Assembly: GCA_016789785.1 (NCBI GenBank)
Contig: JAEUQE010000019.1
Coordinates: 1-58,495 of the forward strand
Origin: Bryobacterales bacterium
Lineage (GTDB): Bacteria; Acidobacteriota; Terriglobia; Bryobacterales; Bryobacteraceae
DNA length: 58,495 bases
Direction: 5' to 3'
This document shows, one piece after another, positions 25,379 to 34,674 of the stretch. Position 1 is the stretch's first letter. The number at the start of each line of letters is the position of its first letter. The position numbers and the translations under genes were made by a program. The notes beneath the pieces are model-generated. The model was not told the origin of the DNA. It saw only the letters and a program-made list of their open reading frames with translations, and searched no databases.

Positions 25379-25861
25379 TCAGGCTTCGGTGACTGTAACG
25401 CTGATCAGCTTGTCGCCCTGCGCAACAGCGTTGACAACATCCTGCCCTTCCAGCACCTGGCCGAAAACGGTGTGCTTGCCGTCCAACCAATCAGTGACGA
25501 TGTGCGTGATGAAGAACTGGCTGCCATTGGTGTTCGGGCCGGCGTTCGCCATCGAGAGCGAACCAACAGCGTGGCGGCGCGGGTTGTTCTTCAGTTCATC
25601 CTCGAAGCGATAGCCCGGGCCGCCGCGGCCGGTGCCAGTGGGATCGCCACCCTGAATCATGAAGTCGGCGATCACGCGATGGAACACCGTACCGTCGTAG
25701 AACTTCTCCTTCGCCAGAAACACGAAGTTGTTTACGGTCTTTGGAGCATCCTTCGCGTACAGCTCACAAACAATCTTCCCCTTCGATGTTTCAAACGTGG
25801 CAGTGTACGACTTGTTGGCGTCAATCGCCATGGGCGGCGGAGCCGCGTACTGATTTGACAT
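25379..25861 (-). CDS. Cyclophilin-type peptidyl-prolyl isomerase
   Basis: A 160-residue cytoplasmic cyclophilin without signal peptide. The active-site pattern is [14 protein letters not shown] (catalytic Arg, Phe and Gln), then [17 protein letters not shown] and [12 protein letters not shown]. The length is standard for PpiB-type enzymes. It is convergent with the esterase gene (11 bases) and divergent from the gene at 25882. Confidence 0.95.
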   Translation of the reverse strand: MSNQYAAPPPMAIDANKSYTATFETSKGKIVCELYAKDAPKTVNNFVFLAKEKFYDGTVFHRVIADFMIQGGDPTGTGRGGPGYRFEDELKNNPRRHAVGSLSMANAGPNTNGSQFFITHIVTDWLDGKHTVFGQVLEGQDVVNAVAQGDKLISVTVTEA

Positions 25862-25881
25862 AATCCCAGTCTAGCGAACTT

Positions 25882-26775
25882 ATGCAAATGCTTCGGTTGT
25901 GGATCCTCTCCGGCGTCCTCGTCATCGCGTCCGCGAGCGCACAAACATTGAATGGCGTTATCGACCTCCATGCTCATGCCGACCCTGATTCGGTCCCGCG
26001 CTCCATTGATGCTCTCTCGTTGGTGAAGCTCGCCAAATCGAGTGGGTTTCGCGGCATCGTGCTGAAGAACCACTATGAGCCGACCGCTTCCTGGGCGGCG
26101 CTGGCGCGCGCACAGACCCCTGGCATTGAGGTGTTCGGCGGAATCGCGCTCAACCGCAGTGTGGGCGGAATCAACGCGGCAGCCGTCGAACGGATGACGC
26201 GCGTCTATGGCGCATGGGGAAGAATTGTCTGGATGCCGACGTTCGATTCTGAAAACCAAGTGAAGACTTCGCGAGAGAAGCGTCCCTTTGTTCCCGTGTC
26301 ACGAACAGGCCGGTTGCTGGATCCGGTGTTCGACGTTCTGGACGTGATTGCGAAACACAACCTGGTGCTCGCGACCGGGCATTCCACTCCCGCCGAGGTG
26401 TTCATGCTGATCCGCGAGGCGCAGAAGCGGCAAATCAAGAGCATCATCGTCACACATGCGATGCTCTCTCCCGTCTCCATGAATGTGGATCAGATGCGCG
26501 AGGCGGCGGAACGCGGCGTGATGATCGAGTTCGTGGGCAACGCCGTGATCGGGAACTCGAAGAGCCTGACGTTCGAGCAATACGCCGCTGCGATGCGAAA
26601 GGTTGGCTTTGAGAACTGTATCCTGTCGAGCGACCTCGGCCAGAAGGGCAATCCGCTGCATCCCGACGGTCTGCTGCAGATTTTCGAAGGACTCCGCAAG
26701 GCTGGCGTCAAGCCGGAGGAGATCGAGATGATGGTGAAACAGAACCCCGCCCGCCTGCTAGGATTACAACGATGA
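25882..26775 (+). CDS. Exported metal-dependent hydrolase of DUF6282 type
   Basis: A 297-residue amidohydrolase-like barrel with signal peptide (MQMLRLWILSGVLVIASASA). Likely metal ligands and active residues are DLHAHADPD (28-36), LKNHYE, ATGHSTP, VTHAM and SSDLGQ. Similar proteins occur beside sugar-isomerase-like genes, and here the stop overlaps the next start (ATGA). The substrate is unknown. Confidence 0.75.
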   Translation: MQMLRLWILSGVLVIASASAQTLNGVIDLHAHADPDSVPRSIDALSLVKLAKSSGFRGIVLKNHYEPTASWAALARAQTPGIEVFGGIALNRSVGGINAAAVERMTRVYGAWGRIVWMPTFDSENQVKTSREKRPFVPVSRTGRLLDPVFDVLDVIAKHNLVLATGHSTPAEVFMLIREAQKRQIKSIIVTHAMLSPVSMNVDQMREAAERGVMIEFVGNAVIGNSKSLTFEQYAAAMRKVGFENCILSSDLGQKGNPLHPDGLLQIFEGLRKAGVKPEEIEMMVKQNPARLLGLQR

Positions 26776-27686
26776 TTCAAGGCGTTCTTCTGCATTCGGT
26801 GAGCTACGCGGGATTGTGGGGCCAGAAATCACTGCCAGTGATCGAGTTCCTCCGCAAGGCTGCTTCGCTGGGCTATGACGGCGTGGAACTGATGGCCAAG
26901 CGCCCGCACGTTTCGATCCTGGACTACGACGCAGGCGCACGCCGTGAGTTGCGGTCCCAGATCAACGGGCTCGGCCTGCGGCACAACGTGATCGCGGGGT
27001 ACACAAACCTGACCGCGGATATGGAACACGGCGAAGTGCCGCACCGCGAAATCCAGGTGAGCTACATGGCTGAACTCGCACGCCTCGCCCAGGACCTTGG
27101 ATCCACCGCTGTGAGGATCTTCACTGGCTACGAAAATCCCGCCGCCGATTTCCCGAGGCAATGGCGGCTGGTAGTGGATACGCTGCGTGAAGCGGCGAAG
27201 CGTGCGTCGGACTGCGGCGTCATTCTCGGCGTACAGAACCATCACGATGTCGGCGTGGGCTGGGAAAGCTTTCGCGACATCATCCTCGAAGTGGACCATC
27301 CGAATTGCAGGGCGATGTTCGACGCATGGGCTCCGGCGTTACACGAATGCGGGCACACAAGCAGCAGCCTGCGCGAATCCGCGCGTCAACTCGCGCCACT
27401 CAACATTCACACCACCATCGCCGACTATCAACTGCGTCCCCGCTACAAATACAACGCTGCGCTGATCAACTACGAACCACACACACCAGCGGTGGTCGCA
27501 GTCCCGATGGGCGAGGGCTTCATCGACTACACGAGCTTCCTGGAAGGCTTCCGCGAAGGTGGGTTCTCCGGAACGGTCGCCTACGAGATGTGCTCACCGA
27601 TTCGTGGCGGTGGCTCGGAAGAGAATCTCGATCGCTTCGCAAAACGGTTCCTCGATTGGATCGCCCCCTTCCGCAAGAACATCTAA
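26772..27686 (+). CDS. Sugar phosphate isomerase/epimerase (xylose-isomerase-like barrel)
   Basis: A 304-residue TIM-barrel enzyme. The opening (SYAGLWGQKSL, ASLGYDGVELM), the barrel residues in VILGVQNHHDVG (Glu replaced by Gln), CRAMFDAW, IHTTIADYQ and a final VAYEM Glu fit the AP-endonuclease-2/IolE-like superfamily. It is co-translated with the upstream hydrolase, so the two probably act in one sugar or cyclitol degradation route, which is inference. There is no signal peptide, unlike its partner. Confidence 0.82.
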   Translation: MIQGVLLHSVSYAGLWGQKSLPVIEFLRKAASLGYDGVELMAKRPHVSILDYDAGARRELRSQINGLGLRHNVIAGYTNLTADMEHGEVPHREIQVSYMAELARLAQDLGSTAVRIFTGYENPAADFPRQWRLVVDTLREAAKRASDCGVILGVQNHHDVGVGWESFRDIILEVDHPNCRAMFDAWAPALHECGHTSSSLRESARQLAPLNIHTTIADYQLRPRYKYNAALINYEPHTPAVVAVPMGEGFIDYTSFLEGFREGGFSGTVAYEMCSPIRGGGSEENLDRFAKRFLDWIAPFRKNI

Positions 27687-27738
27687 GCCCTGGACGCCGC
27701 AGTGCCCGGCCAGGCCGCTGCGCTATTGTTGGGAGCAT

Positions 27739-29133
27739 ATGGATGCTTATCTTCTTCATCGCTTCCATTTCGCTTTCACAATCACATTTCACTATTTGTT
27801 TCCACAACTCACGATGGGCCTCGCACTGCTCATCGTCATTCTGAAGACGTTGGCGCTACGTTCCAACGATTCGCACTACGATCGCGCGGCGCACTTCTGG
27901 GGCAAGATCTTCGGCATTAACTTCGCAATGGGAGTTGTCACCGGAATCCCCATGGAGTTTCAGTTCGGTACCAACTGGTCCCGGTTCGCGGAAGCCGCTG
28001 GCGGTGTCATCGGGCAGACGTTGGCGCTCGAAGGTGTCTACTCCTTCTTTCTGGAATCCACGTTTTTGGGGCTTTTTCTCTACGGTGGAAACATACTGGG
28101 GCGCTACGGACACTGGGCCGCTGCGTTCTGCGTGTTTCTCGGTTCGTGGCTATCGGGATTCTTCATCATCATGACCGATGCATGGATGCAGCACCCCGTC
28201 GGGTATAAGGTGATGCCCAACGGCGCGATCCACCTGGAGAGCTTCTGGGCACTGATCACCAACCGATGGGGGCTGTGGCAGTACGCGCATAATATGATGG
28301 GCTCCGTGATGACGGCAGCGGTTGTGATGGCCGCAATTGGCGCGTTCTATCTGCTGAGCAACCGGCACAGGGAGTACGCGGAAACATTTCTCCGTGCCGG
28401 CGTTTTGGCTGGCCTGGTAGCCGCGCTTGCGCTCGGATTTCCAACCGGGCACTTTCAGGGCGAGAATGTCGCTCGCCATCAACCTGTGACACTGGCCGCA
28501 ATGGAGGGACTCTTCGATACGGAGAAAGGCGCCCCGCTCGCGATTCTTGGCCAGCCCGATCCCACGAATCAGCGCCTGGACAATCCGCTCCTGATTCCGA
28601 AAATGCTCAGCTTCATCACCTATCAGCGATGGAGCGCGGAGGTGAAAGGACTGAACGCCTATCCGCGCGATCAGTGGCCCGACAACATCCCGCTGCTGTA
28701 TTACTCGTTCCACATCATGGTCGGGCTTGGCACGCTCTTCATCGCTTTGATGGGCGCCGCGGCCCTGCAACTCTTTCGAGGCAGGCTGTTCGATTGCAAG
28801 CCCGTCTTGTGGGCACTGATGTTGGCGCTTCCGTTTCCGTACATCGCGAACACAGCCGGCTGGATGACCGCGGAACTCGGCAGACAGCCTTGGCTCATCT
28901 ACGGCTTGATGCGAACGCGCGATGGAATGTCGCCTCATGTTTCAGCGGGCAACACAATGTTCACGTTGATTGGATTCATGGGCATGTACCTGCTGCTAGG
29001 GATACTGTTCCTGTTCATGGTGGCGCGTGAGATTGATCATGGCCCTGGTGGTGATTTGGAGCATGCGGCCGTTCCCGTGCCCGTTGGTGGTCCCTCACAC
29101 CGGCACACATCCACGTCCGCGGAGATCGGTTAG
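27739..29133 (+). CDS. cydA: Cytochrome bd ubiquinol oxidase subunit I
   Basis: A 464-residue membrane subunit that oxidises quinol and binds haems b558, b595 and d. Eight to nine membrane spans are visible. His in LLHRFHFAFT, GRYGHWAA, WMQHPVGYKV and the Glu-rich ALEGVYSFFLEST are the expected haem and proton sites; the Q-loop is short (GLNAYPRDQWPDN). The start at 27739 (MDAYLLHRFHF) has GGGAG just upstream; an extended frame from 27559 overlaps the isomerase. cydB follows after eight bases. Confidence 0.95.
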   Translation: MDAYLLHRFHFAFTITFHYLFPQLTMGLALLIVILKTLALRSNDSHYDRAAHFWGKIFGINFAMGVVTGIPMEFQFGTNWSRFAEAAGGVIGQTLALEGVYSFFLESTFLGLFLYGGNILGRYGHWAAAFCVFLGSWLSGFFIIMTDAWMQHPVGYKVMPNGAIHLESFWALITNRWGLWQYAHNMMGSVMTAAVVMAAIGAFYLLSNRHREYAETFLRAGVLAGLVAALALGFPTGHFQGENVARHQPVTLAAMEGLFDTEKGAPLAILGQPDPTNQRLDNPLLIPKMLSFITYQRWSAEVKGLNAYPRDQWPDNIPLLYYSFHIMVGLGTLFIALMGAAALQLFRGRLFDCKPVLWALMLALPFPYIANTAGWMTAELGRQPWLIYGLMRTRDGMSPHVSAGNTMFTLIGFMGMYLLLGILFLFMVAREIDHGPGGDLEHAAVPVPVGGPSHRHTSTSAEIG

Positions 29134-29141
29134 GAGGACGC

Positions 29142-30161
29142 ATGGAAGCACTCTGGTTCTGGCTGACAGCGTTTCTGATCACGGGATACGTGGTGCTGGA
29201 TGGCTTCGACCTCGGCGCAGGCGCCGCGCATCTGTTTGTTGCGCGCACCGACGAAGAGCGCCAGCAGGTTCTGAAGTCCATCGGCCCGGTGTGGGACGGT
29301 AATGAAGTATGGTTGCTAGCTGGTGGGGGAACGCTGTATTTCGCGTTTCCGAAACTCTACGCATCGAGCTTCAGCGGATTCTATCTGCCGTTGATGATCG
29401 TACTCTGGCTGTTGATTCTGCGCGGTTCTGCCATTGAGTTTCGCAATCATCTCGACAGCGCGACGTGGCGCCCGTTCTGGGACGTGGTGTTCGCGGGTGC
29501 GAGTGGATTGCTCGCGGTGTTCTTCGGCGCGGCGTTGGGAAATGTGGTGCGTGGTGTTCCGCTCGATGAGCGCGGTGAGTTTTTTCTGCCACTGTGGACC
29601 AATCTCTCCACCGGCCCTTCGCCAGGAATCCTGGACTGGTACACGATCCTCGTTGGCGTGCTGGCGTTGTCCGCGCTTACGATGCACGGAGCGGTTTGGG
29701 TCGCCGTAAAGACGAGTCACCATGTCTGTTGGCGGGCTCAGCGTCTGGCGTGGCGGCTGCTGCCGGTGGTCGCGATGCTAACCATCGCCGTAACCATTGC
29801 GACCTTTCAGGTGCAGCCTGCGGTCTGGACGCGAATGACCAGCGCGGCGCCGGGCTGGATCTTTCCCGCAATTGCGCTTGGCGGACTGTTGCGCATCGCC
29901 CAACAACTTGCGCGGGCTCGGCATGGCGGGGCGTTTCTCGGCTCGTGCCTCTATTTGTGTGGCATGTTGGGAGCCGTCGCCTTCGGCCTATTTCCAACCG
30001 TGCTTCCGGGCGTTGAGGCGAGCCGGTCACTCACCATCTACAACACTGCGGCGGGCAGCTATGGCCTGCGCGCCGGCCTGATGTGGTGGCTGCCCGGCAT
30101 GGCGCTCGCCTCCGGTTACACGGTGTTCCTGTATCGCCGGTTCGCAGGCAAAATCAGCTAG
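29142..30161 (+). CDS. cydB: Cytochrome bd ubiquinol oxidase subunit II
   Basis: A 339-residue, multi-span partner of CydA. It begins with the family pattern WFWLTAFLITGYVVLDGFDLGAGA, then VWDGNEVWLLAGGGTLYFAFPKLYA and the ending KIS. A strong AGGAGG precedes the ATG. Together they form a high-affinity oxygen reductase for micro-oxic conditions. No CydX-like ORF or cydDC assembly genes follow. Confidence 0.95.
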   Translation: MEALWFWLTAFLITGYVVLDGFDLGAGAAHLFVARTDEERQQVLKSIGPVWDGNEVWLLAGGGTLYFAFPKLYASSFSGFYLPLMIVLWLLILRGSAIEFRNHLDSATWRPFWDVVFAGASGLLAVFFGAALGNVVRGVPLDERGEFFLPLWTNLSTGPSPGILDWYTILVGVLALSALTMHGAVWVAVKTSHHVCWRAQRLAWRLLPVVAMLTIAVTIATFQVQPAVWTRMTSAAPGWIFPAIALGGLLRIAQQLARARHGGAFLGSCLYLCGMLGAVAFGLFPTVLPGVEASRSLTIYNTAAGSYGLRAGLMWWLPGMALASGYTVFLYRRFAGKIS

Positions 30162-30412
30162 GATCCTCCCCGGAGAGAACCTCATGCAAGGGAGTCAGTC
30201 TGGAGTTGTGGAGACTGGAGACGCATGCAACTCCAACCACTGACGTCCACACGACGCATGACATGAAGAGCTTTCGCCTTGGCGACCTTGGGTTCACCAT
30301 GCTTTGCGGGCGGTTGCGATTCTGCGCCCGAGCCTCGCCTGCATGTGATGCAGCAGTGTGACGCAGCATTTCGGCCCCCGCCTGCTGTGATACCATAATC
30401 AATTACCCGGCA
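30162..30412. other. Intergenic region after cydB
   Basis: 251 bases with no convincing gene. It contains an 8-bp stem TGGAGTTG/CAACTCCA (30201-30208 and 30228-30235) with a 19-base loop and no T-run, and a -10-like CATAAT (30394-30399) shortly before the carbonic anhydrase start without a good -35. A 32-codon ORF starting MKSFRLGD has no ribosome site. Confidence 0.4.
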
Positions 30413-30928
30413 ATGATTCGCTCCTTCCGGGGCGCAGTTCCCAAAGTCGCCCCATCCTGTTTTATCGACCCCAGCGCTCAAGTGATCGGTGATGTCGTCA
30501 TCGGCGAACGATCCAGCGTATGGTGCAACGCAACCTTGCGCGGAGATGTGAACATCATCCGCATCGGCGACGGCACGAACATTCAGGACAACAGCGTGCT
30601 CCACGTCGATAGCGATGGCTTCCCGCTCCACATCGGGAATCGTGTCACTGTCGGTCATTCCGTGGTGCTGCACGGCTGCACGATTGAAGACGATTGCCTG
30701 ATCGGCATTGGTGCGATTGTGCTGAACGGCGCGAAAATCGGCGCCGGATCGGTGATTGCCGCGGGTGCTCTGGTGCCGGAAGGCGCCGTGATTCCGCCGG
30801 GCAGTCTCGCCATGGGCGTGCCGGCGAAAGTTCGCCGCGAAGTCACCGCGGAAGAGAAAGAGCGGTTCCGCGTGAATGCGGAACACTACATCGAACTCCG
30901 CCAACAGTACAGGGAAGAACCGTCTTGA
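30413..30928 (+). CDS. Gamma-class carbonic anhydrase family protein
   Basis: A 171-residue left-handed beta-helix of hexapeptide repeats (VIGDVVIGERSSVW, IGNRVTVGHSVVLHGCTI, IGAGSVIAAGALV). The three zinc His are in SVLHVD, TVGHSV and LHGCT. YrdA/CaiE-like proteins may hydrate CO2 or only bind metal. The stop overlaps the TTG start of hisS by three bases. Confidence 0.9.
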   Translation: MIRSFRGAVPKVAPSCFIDPSAQVIGDVVIGERSSVWCNATLRGDVNIIRIGDGTNIQDNSVLHVDSDGFPLHIGNRVTVGHSVVLHGCTIEDDCLIGIGAIVLNGAKIGAGSVIAAGALVPEGAVIPPGSLAMGVPAKVRREVTAEEKERFRVNAEHYIELRQQYREEPS

Positions 30929-32178
30929 TAAAAGCGATCAAAGGCACGCGCGACATCCTGCCGCCCGCCAGCAAAGTTTGGAACTTCGTGGAAGCGGCGT
31001 CGCGCCGCGTGATGCAGTCCTACAACTATCAGGAGATTCGCACACCCATCTTCGAAGAAACGGCCTTATTCGCGCGCGGTGTCGGCGAAGATACCGACAT
31101 CGTCAGCAAGGAAATGTACACGTGGGAGGACCGCGACGGCACTTCGCTCACTTTGCGGCCGGAGAATACGGCCTCGGTGATTCGTGCGTTCATCGAACAC
31201 CGTCTGGATCAGCGCCCGGGCTTGCAGAAACTCTTCTACATCGGCCCGATGTTCCGCCGCGAACGCCCGCAGAAAGGCCGCTACCGCCAGTTCTCGCAGA
31301 TCGGCGCGGAAGTCATCGGATCGGAGTCGCCCGCGGTGGATGCGGAAGTGATTGAGATGGTCACCGAGATCCTCTCGCAGAGCGGCCTCGAAGGGTTCCA
31401 ACTCATCATCAACTCGGTGGGTTGCAAGGAATGCCGGCCGAAGTTCATCGCGCTGCTCAAGGAAAAGGCACAGGAAGTGGCCGGCCAGCTCTGCGAAGAC
31501 TGCCAGCGCCGCGCAACTACGAATCCGCTGCGCGTGCTCGATTGCAAGGTGCCGGCCGACCAGCCGGTGATTGAGACGCTGCCCTCCATCCTCGACCATC
31601 TTTGCGACGGATGCCGCTCACATTTCTCTATTGTGAGAAATTTTCTCACGGAGCGTTCCATCGCCCACGAGGTACGGGCACGGCTGGTTCGGGGGCTCGA
31701 CTACTACACGCGCACGACGTTCGAGATCGTGCACGGCTCCCTTGGAGCTCAGAACTCAGTGATGGGCGGAGGCCGCTACGACGGTTTGGCCGAGTCGCTG
31801 GGATCGAAAGTACACGCGCCGGGTATCGGCTTCTCCATCGGAGAGGACCGGTTGGTGATGAGCATCGAAGAGGCGAAGCCCGATCTCGCCAGGGAGTCCG
31901 TGGATCTGTTCATGGCGCCGATGGGCGCAAGCGCGTTGAGCCACTGCACACTGCTCGCACGCGACTTGCGGCGCCAGGGCGTCTCGGTCGAGATCGCATT
32001 CGAAGGCAAACTGAAACGAGCGTTGGAACTTGCCAACAAGCTGGGTGCACGCCACACGCTGATCGTGGGCGACAACGAGATTCAAGCCGGCGCCTATGCA
32101 CTGAAGAACATGGCCACCGGCGAACAGGAGACGGTGACCCGCGATCATCTCGCGGATAGGATTTATGGAAAGCACTGA
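30925..32178 (+). CDS. hisS: Histidyl-tRNA synthetase
   Basis: A 417-residue class II synthetase charging tRNA-His. It begins IKAIKGTRDILPP. Motif 2 is FRRERPQKGRYRQFSQ, the histidine-binding patterns are LVRGLDYYTRTTFE and GGGRYDGL, and the C-terminal anticodon domain starts near residue 330. The start is TTG 30925, needed to include the conserved KGTRD; its last two bases overlap the previous stop. aspS begins 14 bases before the hisS stop, a common pairing. Confidence 0.96.
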   Translation: MIKAIKGTRDILPPASKVWNFVEAASRRVMQSYNYQEIRTPIFEETALFARGVGEDTDIVSKEMYTWEDRDGTSLTLRPENTASVIRAFIEHRLDQRPGLQKLFYIGPMFRRERPQKGRYRQFSQIGAEVIGSESPAVDAEVIEMVTEILSQSGLEGFQLIINSVGCKECRPKFIALLKEKAQEVAGQLCEDCQRRATTNPLRVLDCKVPADQPVIETLPSILDHLCDGCRSHFSIVRNFLTERSIAHEVRARLVRGLDYYTRTTFEIVHGSLGAQNSVMGGGRYDGLAESLGSKVHAPGIGFSIGEDRLVMSIEEAKPDLARESVDLFMAPMGASALSHCTLLARDLRRQGVSVEIAFEGKLKRALELANKLGARHTLIVGDNEIQAGAYALKNMATGEQETVTRDHLADRIYGKH

Positions 32179-33991
32179 ACAACGGCCGCCCGAACAGAAG
32201 CAGTCCGAGCAGAGGGAACCAGTTGCGCTGGATTTTCTCGGAGACCTGCGCCGCACGCACATGTGCAGTGATCTACGCGCCTCGGATACCGGCAAGCGGG
32301 TAATCCTGATGGGCTGGGTGCACCGGCGCCGCGACCTCGGCGCGGTGATCTTCGTCCACCTCCGCGACCGCGATGGCGTCACGCAGGTCGTGTTTCATGA
32401 GGACGTGGATCCCGCGGTTCACCAGAAAGCCGAGATCATTCGCTCCGAGTATGTGATTGCGATTGAAGGCGTGGTGGAGAAGCGCTCCGCTGAGACCATC
32501 AATCCAAGCATCGCTACCGGTGAAGTGGAAGTGGTCGCGGAGAAAGTGTGGATTCTCAACGAATCGCGCACGCCGCCCTTCCCCATGGATGAGTTTTCCG
32601 AAATCGCGGAAGACGCGCGCCTGAAGTATCGCTACGTCGATCTGCGCCGTCCGCAGATGCAACGCAACATCATCCTGCGCTCGAAGATCTCCTATGCGGT
32701 ACGCGAGCATCTCTACGCACAAGGCTTCCTCGAAATCGAGACGCCGTTCCTCACGAAGTCGACGCCCGAAGGGGCGCGCGACTTTCTGGTGCCGAGCCGC
32801 CTCTCCACGGGCCAGTTCTACGCATTACCGCAGTCGCCGCAGATCTTCAAACAGTTGCTGATGATCAGCGGCTACGAGAAGTACTTTCAGATCGTGCGCT
32901 GTTTCCGCGATGAGGACCTGCGTGCCGACCGTCAGTACGAGTTCACGCAGATCGACATGGAGATGTCGTACCCGCAGCAGCAGACCATCTATGACGCCGT
33001 CGAGCCGATGGTTCAGCGGATCTGCAAGGAAGCAGGCTTCGACGTGCCGGTTCCCTTCCCGCGCATGACCTACGCCGAAGCGATGCGCTCCTATGGCATC
33101 GACAAGCCGGACATGCGCATTCCTCCGTTCTATTGCGTCGAAGATTTGTTCGAAGGCCAGGGGCTCACCGCGGAAGGCTTGCCGCTGGTGGCGATTCATA
33201 TTCCGAACACAGGCGCGCCGTCACGCAAGGATCGCGATGAGATCAAGGCCTATGGCGTGGAGCGCGGACTTCGCGTCTACGATGACGTGAAGCGCCTGGA
33301 GCGGGACTTCCCGGAGCAGATGGCCAAGGTGCGCGAACGCGCCGGCGCCAAGGAAGACGATCTGCTGATTCTCGCGGGATGGCCTTATGACAAGAAAGGC
33401 CATCGCCCCGAAGAGACCGTTTTGCAGGCCTGCGGACAAGTTCGTCTGTATTGCGCGCAGAGGTTCAAGGACAAGCACAAGCTGCTTGACAACAAAGTGT
33501 TCAAGTGGCTCTGGGTGGTCGATTTCCCGATGTTCGAATGGGACGAAGAGGACCAGCGCTGGGTGGCGGCGCATCACCCGTTCACATCGGTGCACGATGA
33601 GGATCTGGAGAAGCTGACCAGCGATCCGGCCCGTTGCCGAGCGAAGTCCTACGACATTGTGATGAACGGGATCGAGTTGGGATCGGGCTCCATTCGTATT
33701 CATCGCCGAGACGTGCAGGCGAAGGTTTTTTCGGCGCTCGGATTATCGGATGAAGAAGCTCGCGCGAAGTTCGGCTTCCTGCTCGATGCGTTGGAATTCG
33801 GAGCGCCACCACACGGTGGCATCGCGCTTGGACTTGACCGTCTGGTGATGCTGCTGGCGGGCGAGAGTTCCATCCGCGAAGTGATTCCGTTCCCGAAGAC
33901 CGCGAGAGGAACGGACTTGATGTCCGATTCGCCGTCGCCAGTGCCGGACAAGGCGCTTCGTGATCTCGGGATCGCGCTTCGCAAGGGATAG
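32165..33991 (+). CDS. aspS: Aspartyl-tRNA synthetase
   Basis: A 608-residue bacterial-type AspRS. The anticodon OB domain (about 28-135, GWVHRRRDLGAVIFVHLRDRDG) precedes the class II core with motif 2 FRDEDLRADRQYEFTQ, the GAD insertion (about 310-425), and motif 3 GIALGLDRLVMLL. An extra about 25-residue charged N-terminus is Gln/Glu-rich and may not all be translated. It overlaps hisS. Confidence 0.95.
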   Translation: MESTEQRPPEQKQSEQREPVALDFLGDLRRTHMCSDLRASDTGKRVILMGWVHRRRDLGAVIFVHLRDRDGVTQVVFHEDVDPAVHQKAEIIRSEYVIAIEGVVEKRSAETINPSIATGEVEVVAEKVWILNESRTPPFPMDEFSEIAEDARLKYRYVDLRRPQMQRNIILRSKISYAVREHLYAQGFLEIETPFLTKSTPEGARDFLVPSRLSTGQFYALPQSPQIFKQLLMISGYEKYFQIVRCFRDEDLRADRQYEFTQIDMEMSYPQQQTIYDAVEPMVQRICKEAGFDVPVPFPRMTYAEAMRSYGIDKPDMRIPPFYCVEDLFEGQGLTAEGLPLVAIHIPNTGAPSRKDRDEIKAYGVERGLRVYDDVKRLERDFPEQMAKVRERAGAKEDDLLILAGWPYDKKGHRPEETVLQACGQVRLYCAQRFKDKHKLLDNKVFKWLWVVDFPMFEWDEEDQRWVAAHHPFTSVHDEDLEKLTSDPARCRAKSYDIVMNGIELGSGSIRIHRRDVQAKVFSALGLSDEEARAKFGFLLDALEFGAPPHGGIALGLDRLVMLLAGESSIREVIPFPKTARGTDLMSDSPSPVPDKALRDLGIALRKG

Positions 33992-33993
33992 CG

Positions 33994-34674
33994 CTACTTC
34001 TTCACCTTATCGCTCGCGTAGCAGTCATCATAGAGCGGACACTGATCACACTTCGGCTTGCGCGCCTCGCAGATGTTGCGGCCGAAGTGAATGATCTGGT
34101 GGCTGAACAGAATCCAGCGGTCCTGCGGCAGCAGTTTGATGAGGTCCTGCTCGATCTTCACAGGGTTCTCATTCTTCGTCAGATCCAGCCGTTGCGTGAT
34201 GCGCTGCACGTGCGTGTCGACCACGACGCCTGACGGGATGCCGAATGCCGTTCCGAGCACGACATTCGCGGTTTTGCGCGCGGCGCCGGGCACGGTGAGA
34301 AGATCGTCCATGTTGCGCGGGATCTCGCCCTTGAACTTCGTGAGGATCGTGCGGGCCGCACCCACGATGTTCTTCGCCTTGTTGTTGAAAAACCCGGTAG
34401 AGCGCACCTCATTCGCGACTTCCTCCACCGGCGCCGACGCGAGATCTTCGATAGTTGGATACTTCGCAAACAGACCCGGCGTGACCTTGTTGACGCGTTC
34501 ATCCGTGCATTGCGCGGAGAGGATGGTCGCCACCAGCAACTCCCATGCGTTGCGATGATCGAGCGCGCACGTCACGTTGGGGTAGAGCTGATCGAGTGCG
34601 TGGAGGATGCGCTGCAGGCGCTCCTGTTTGGCTGCTTTCGTTTTCGGACCTGGCAATGCCCTAAAATAACACAT
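33994..34674 (-). CDS. nth: Endonuclease III (DNA glycosylase/AP lyase)
   Basis: Removes oxidised pyrimidines. The helix-hairpin-helix motif TVPGAARKTANVV includes the catalytic Lys; the catalytic Asp is in VVDTHVQR; the 4Fe-4S cluster ligands are C-x6-C-x2-C-x5-C at the end (CEARKPKCDQCPLYDDC). The start is uncertain: ATG 34674 (MCYFRALPG) shares a base with the opposing start, and an internal TTG seven codons in is possible. 226 residues. Confidence 0.93.
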   Translation of the reverse strand: MCYFRALPGPKTKAAKQERLQRILHALDQLYPNVTCALDHRNAWELLVATILSAQCTDERVNKVTPGLFAKYPTIEDLASAPVEEVANEVRSTGFFNNKAKNIVGAARTILTKFKGEIPRNMDDLLTVPGAARKTANVVLGTAFGIPSGVVVDTHVQRITQRLDLTKNENPVKIEQDLIKLLPQDRWILFSHQIIHFGRNICEARKPKCDQCPLYDDCYASDKVKK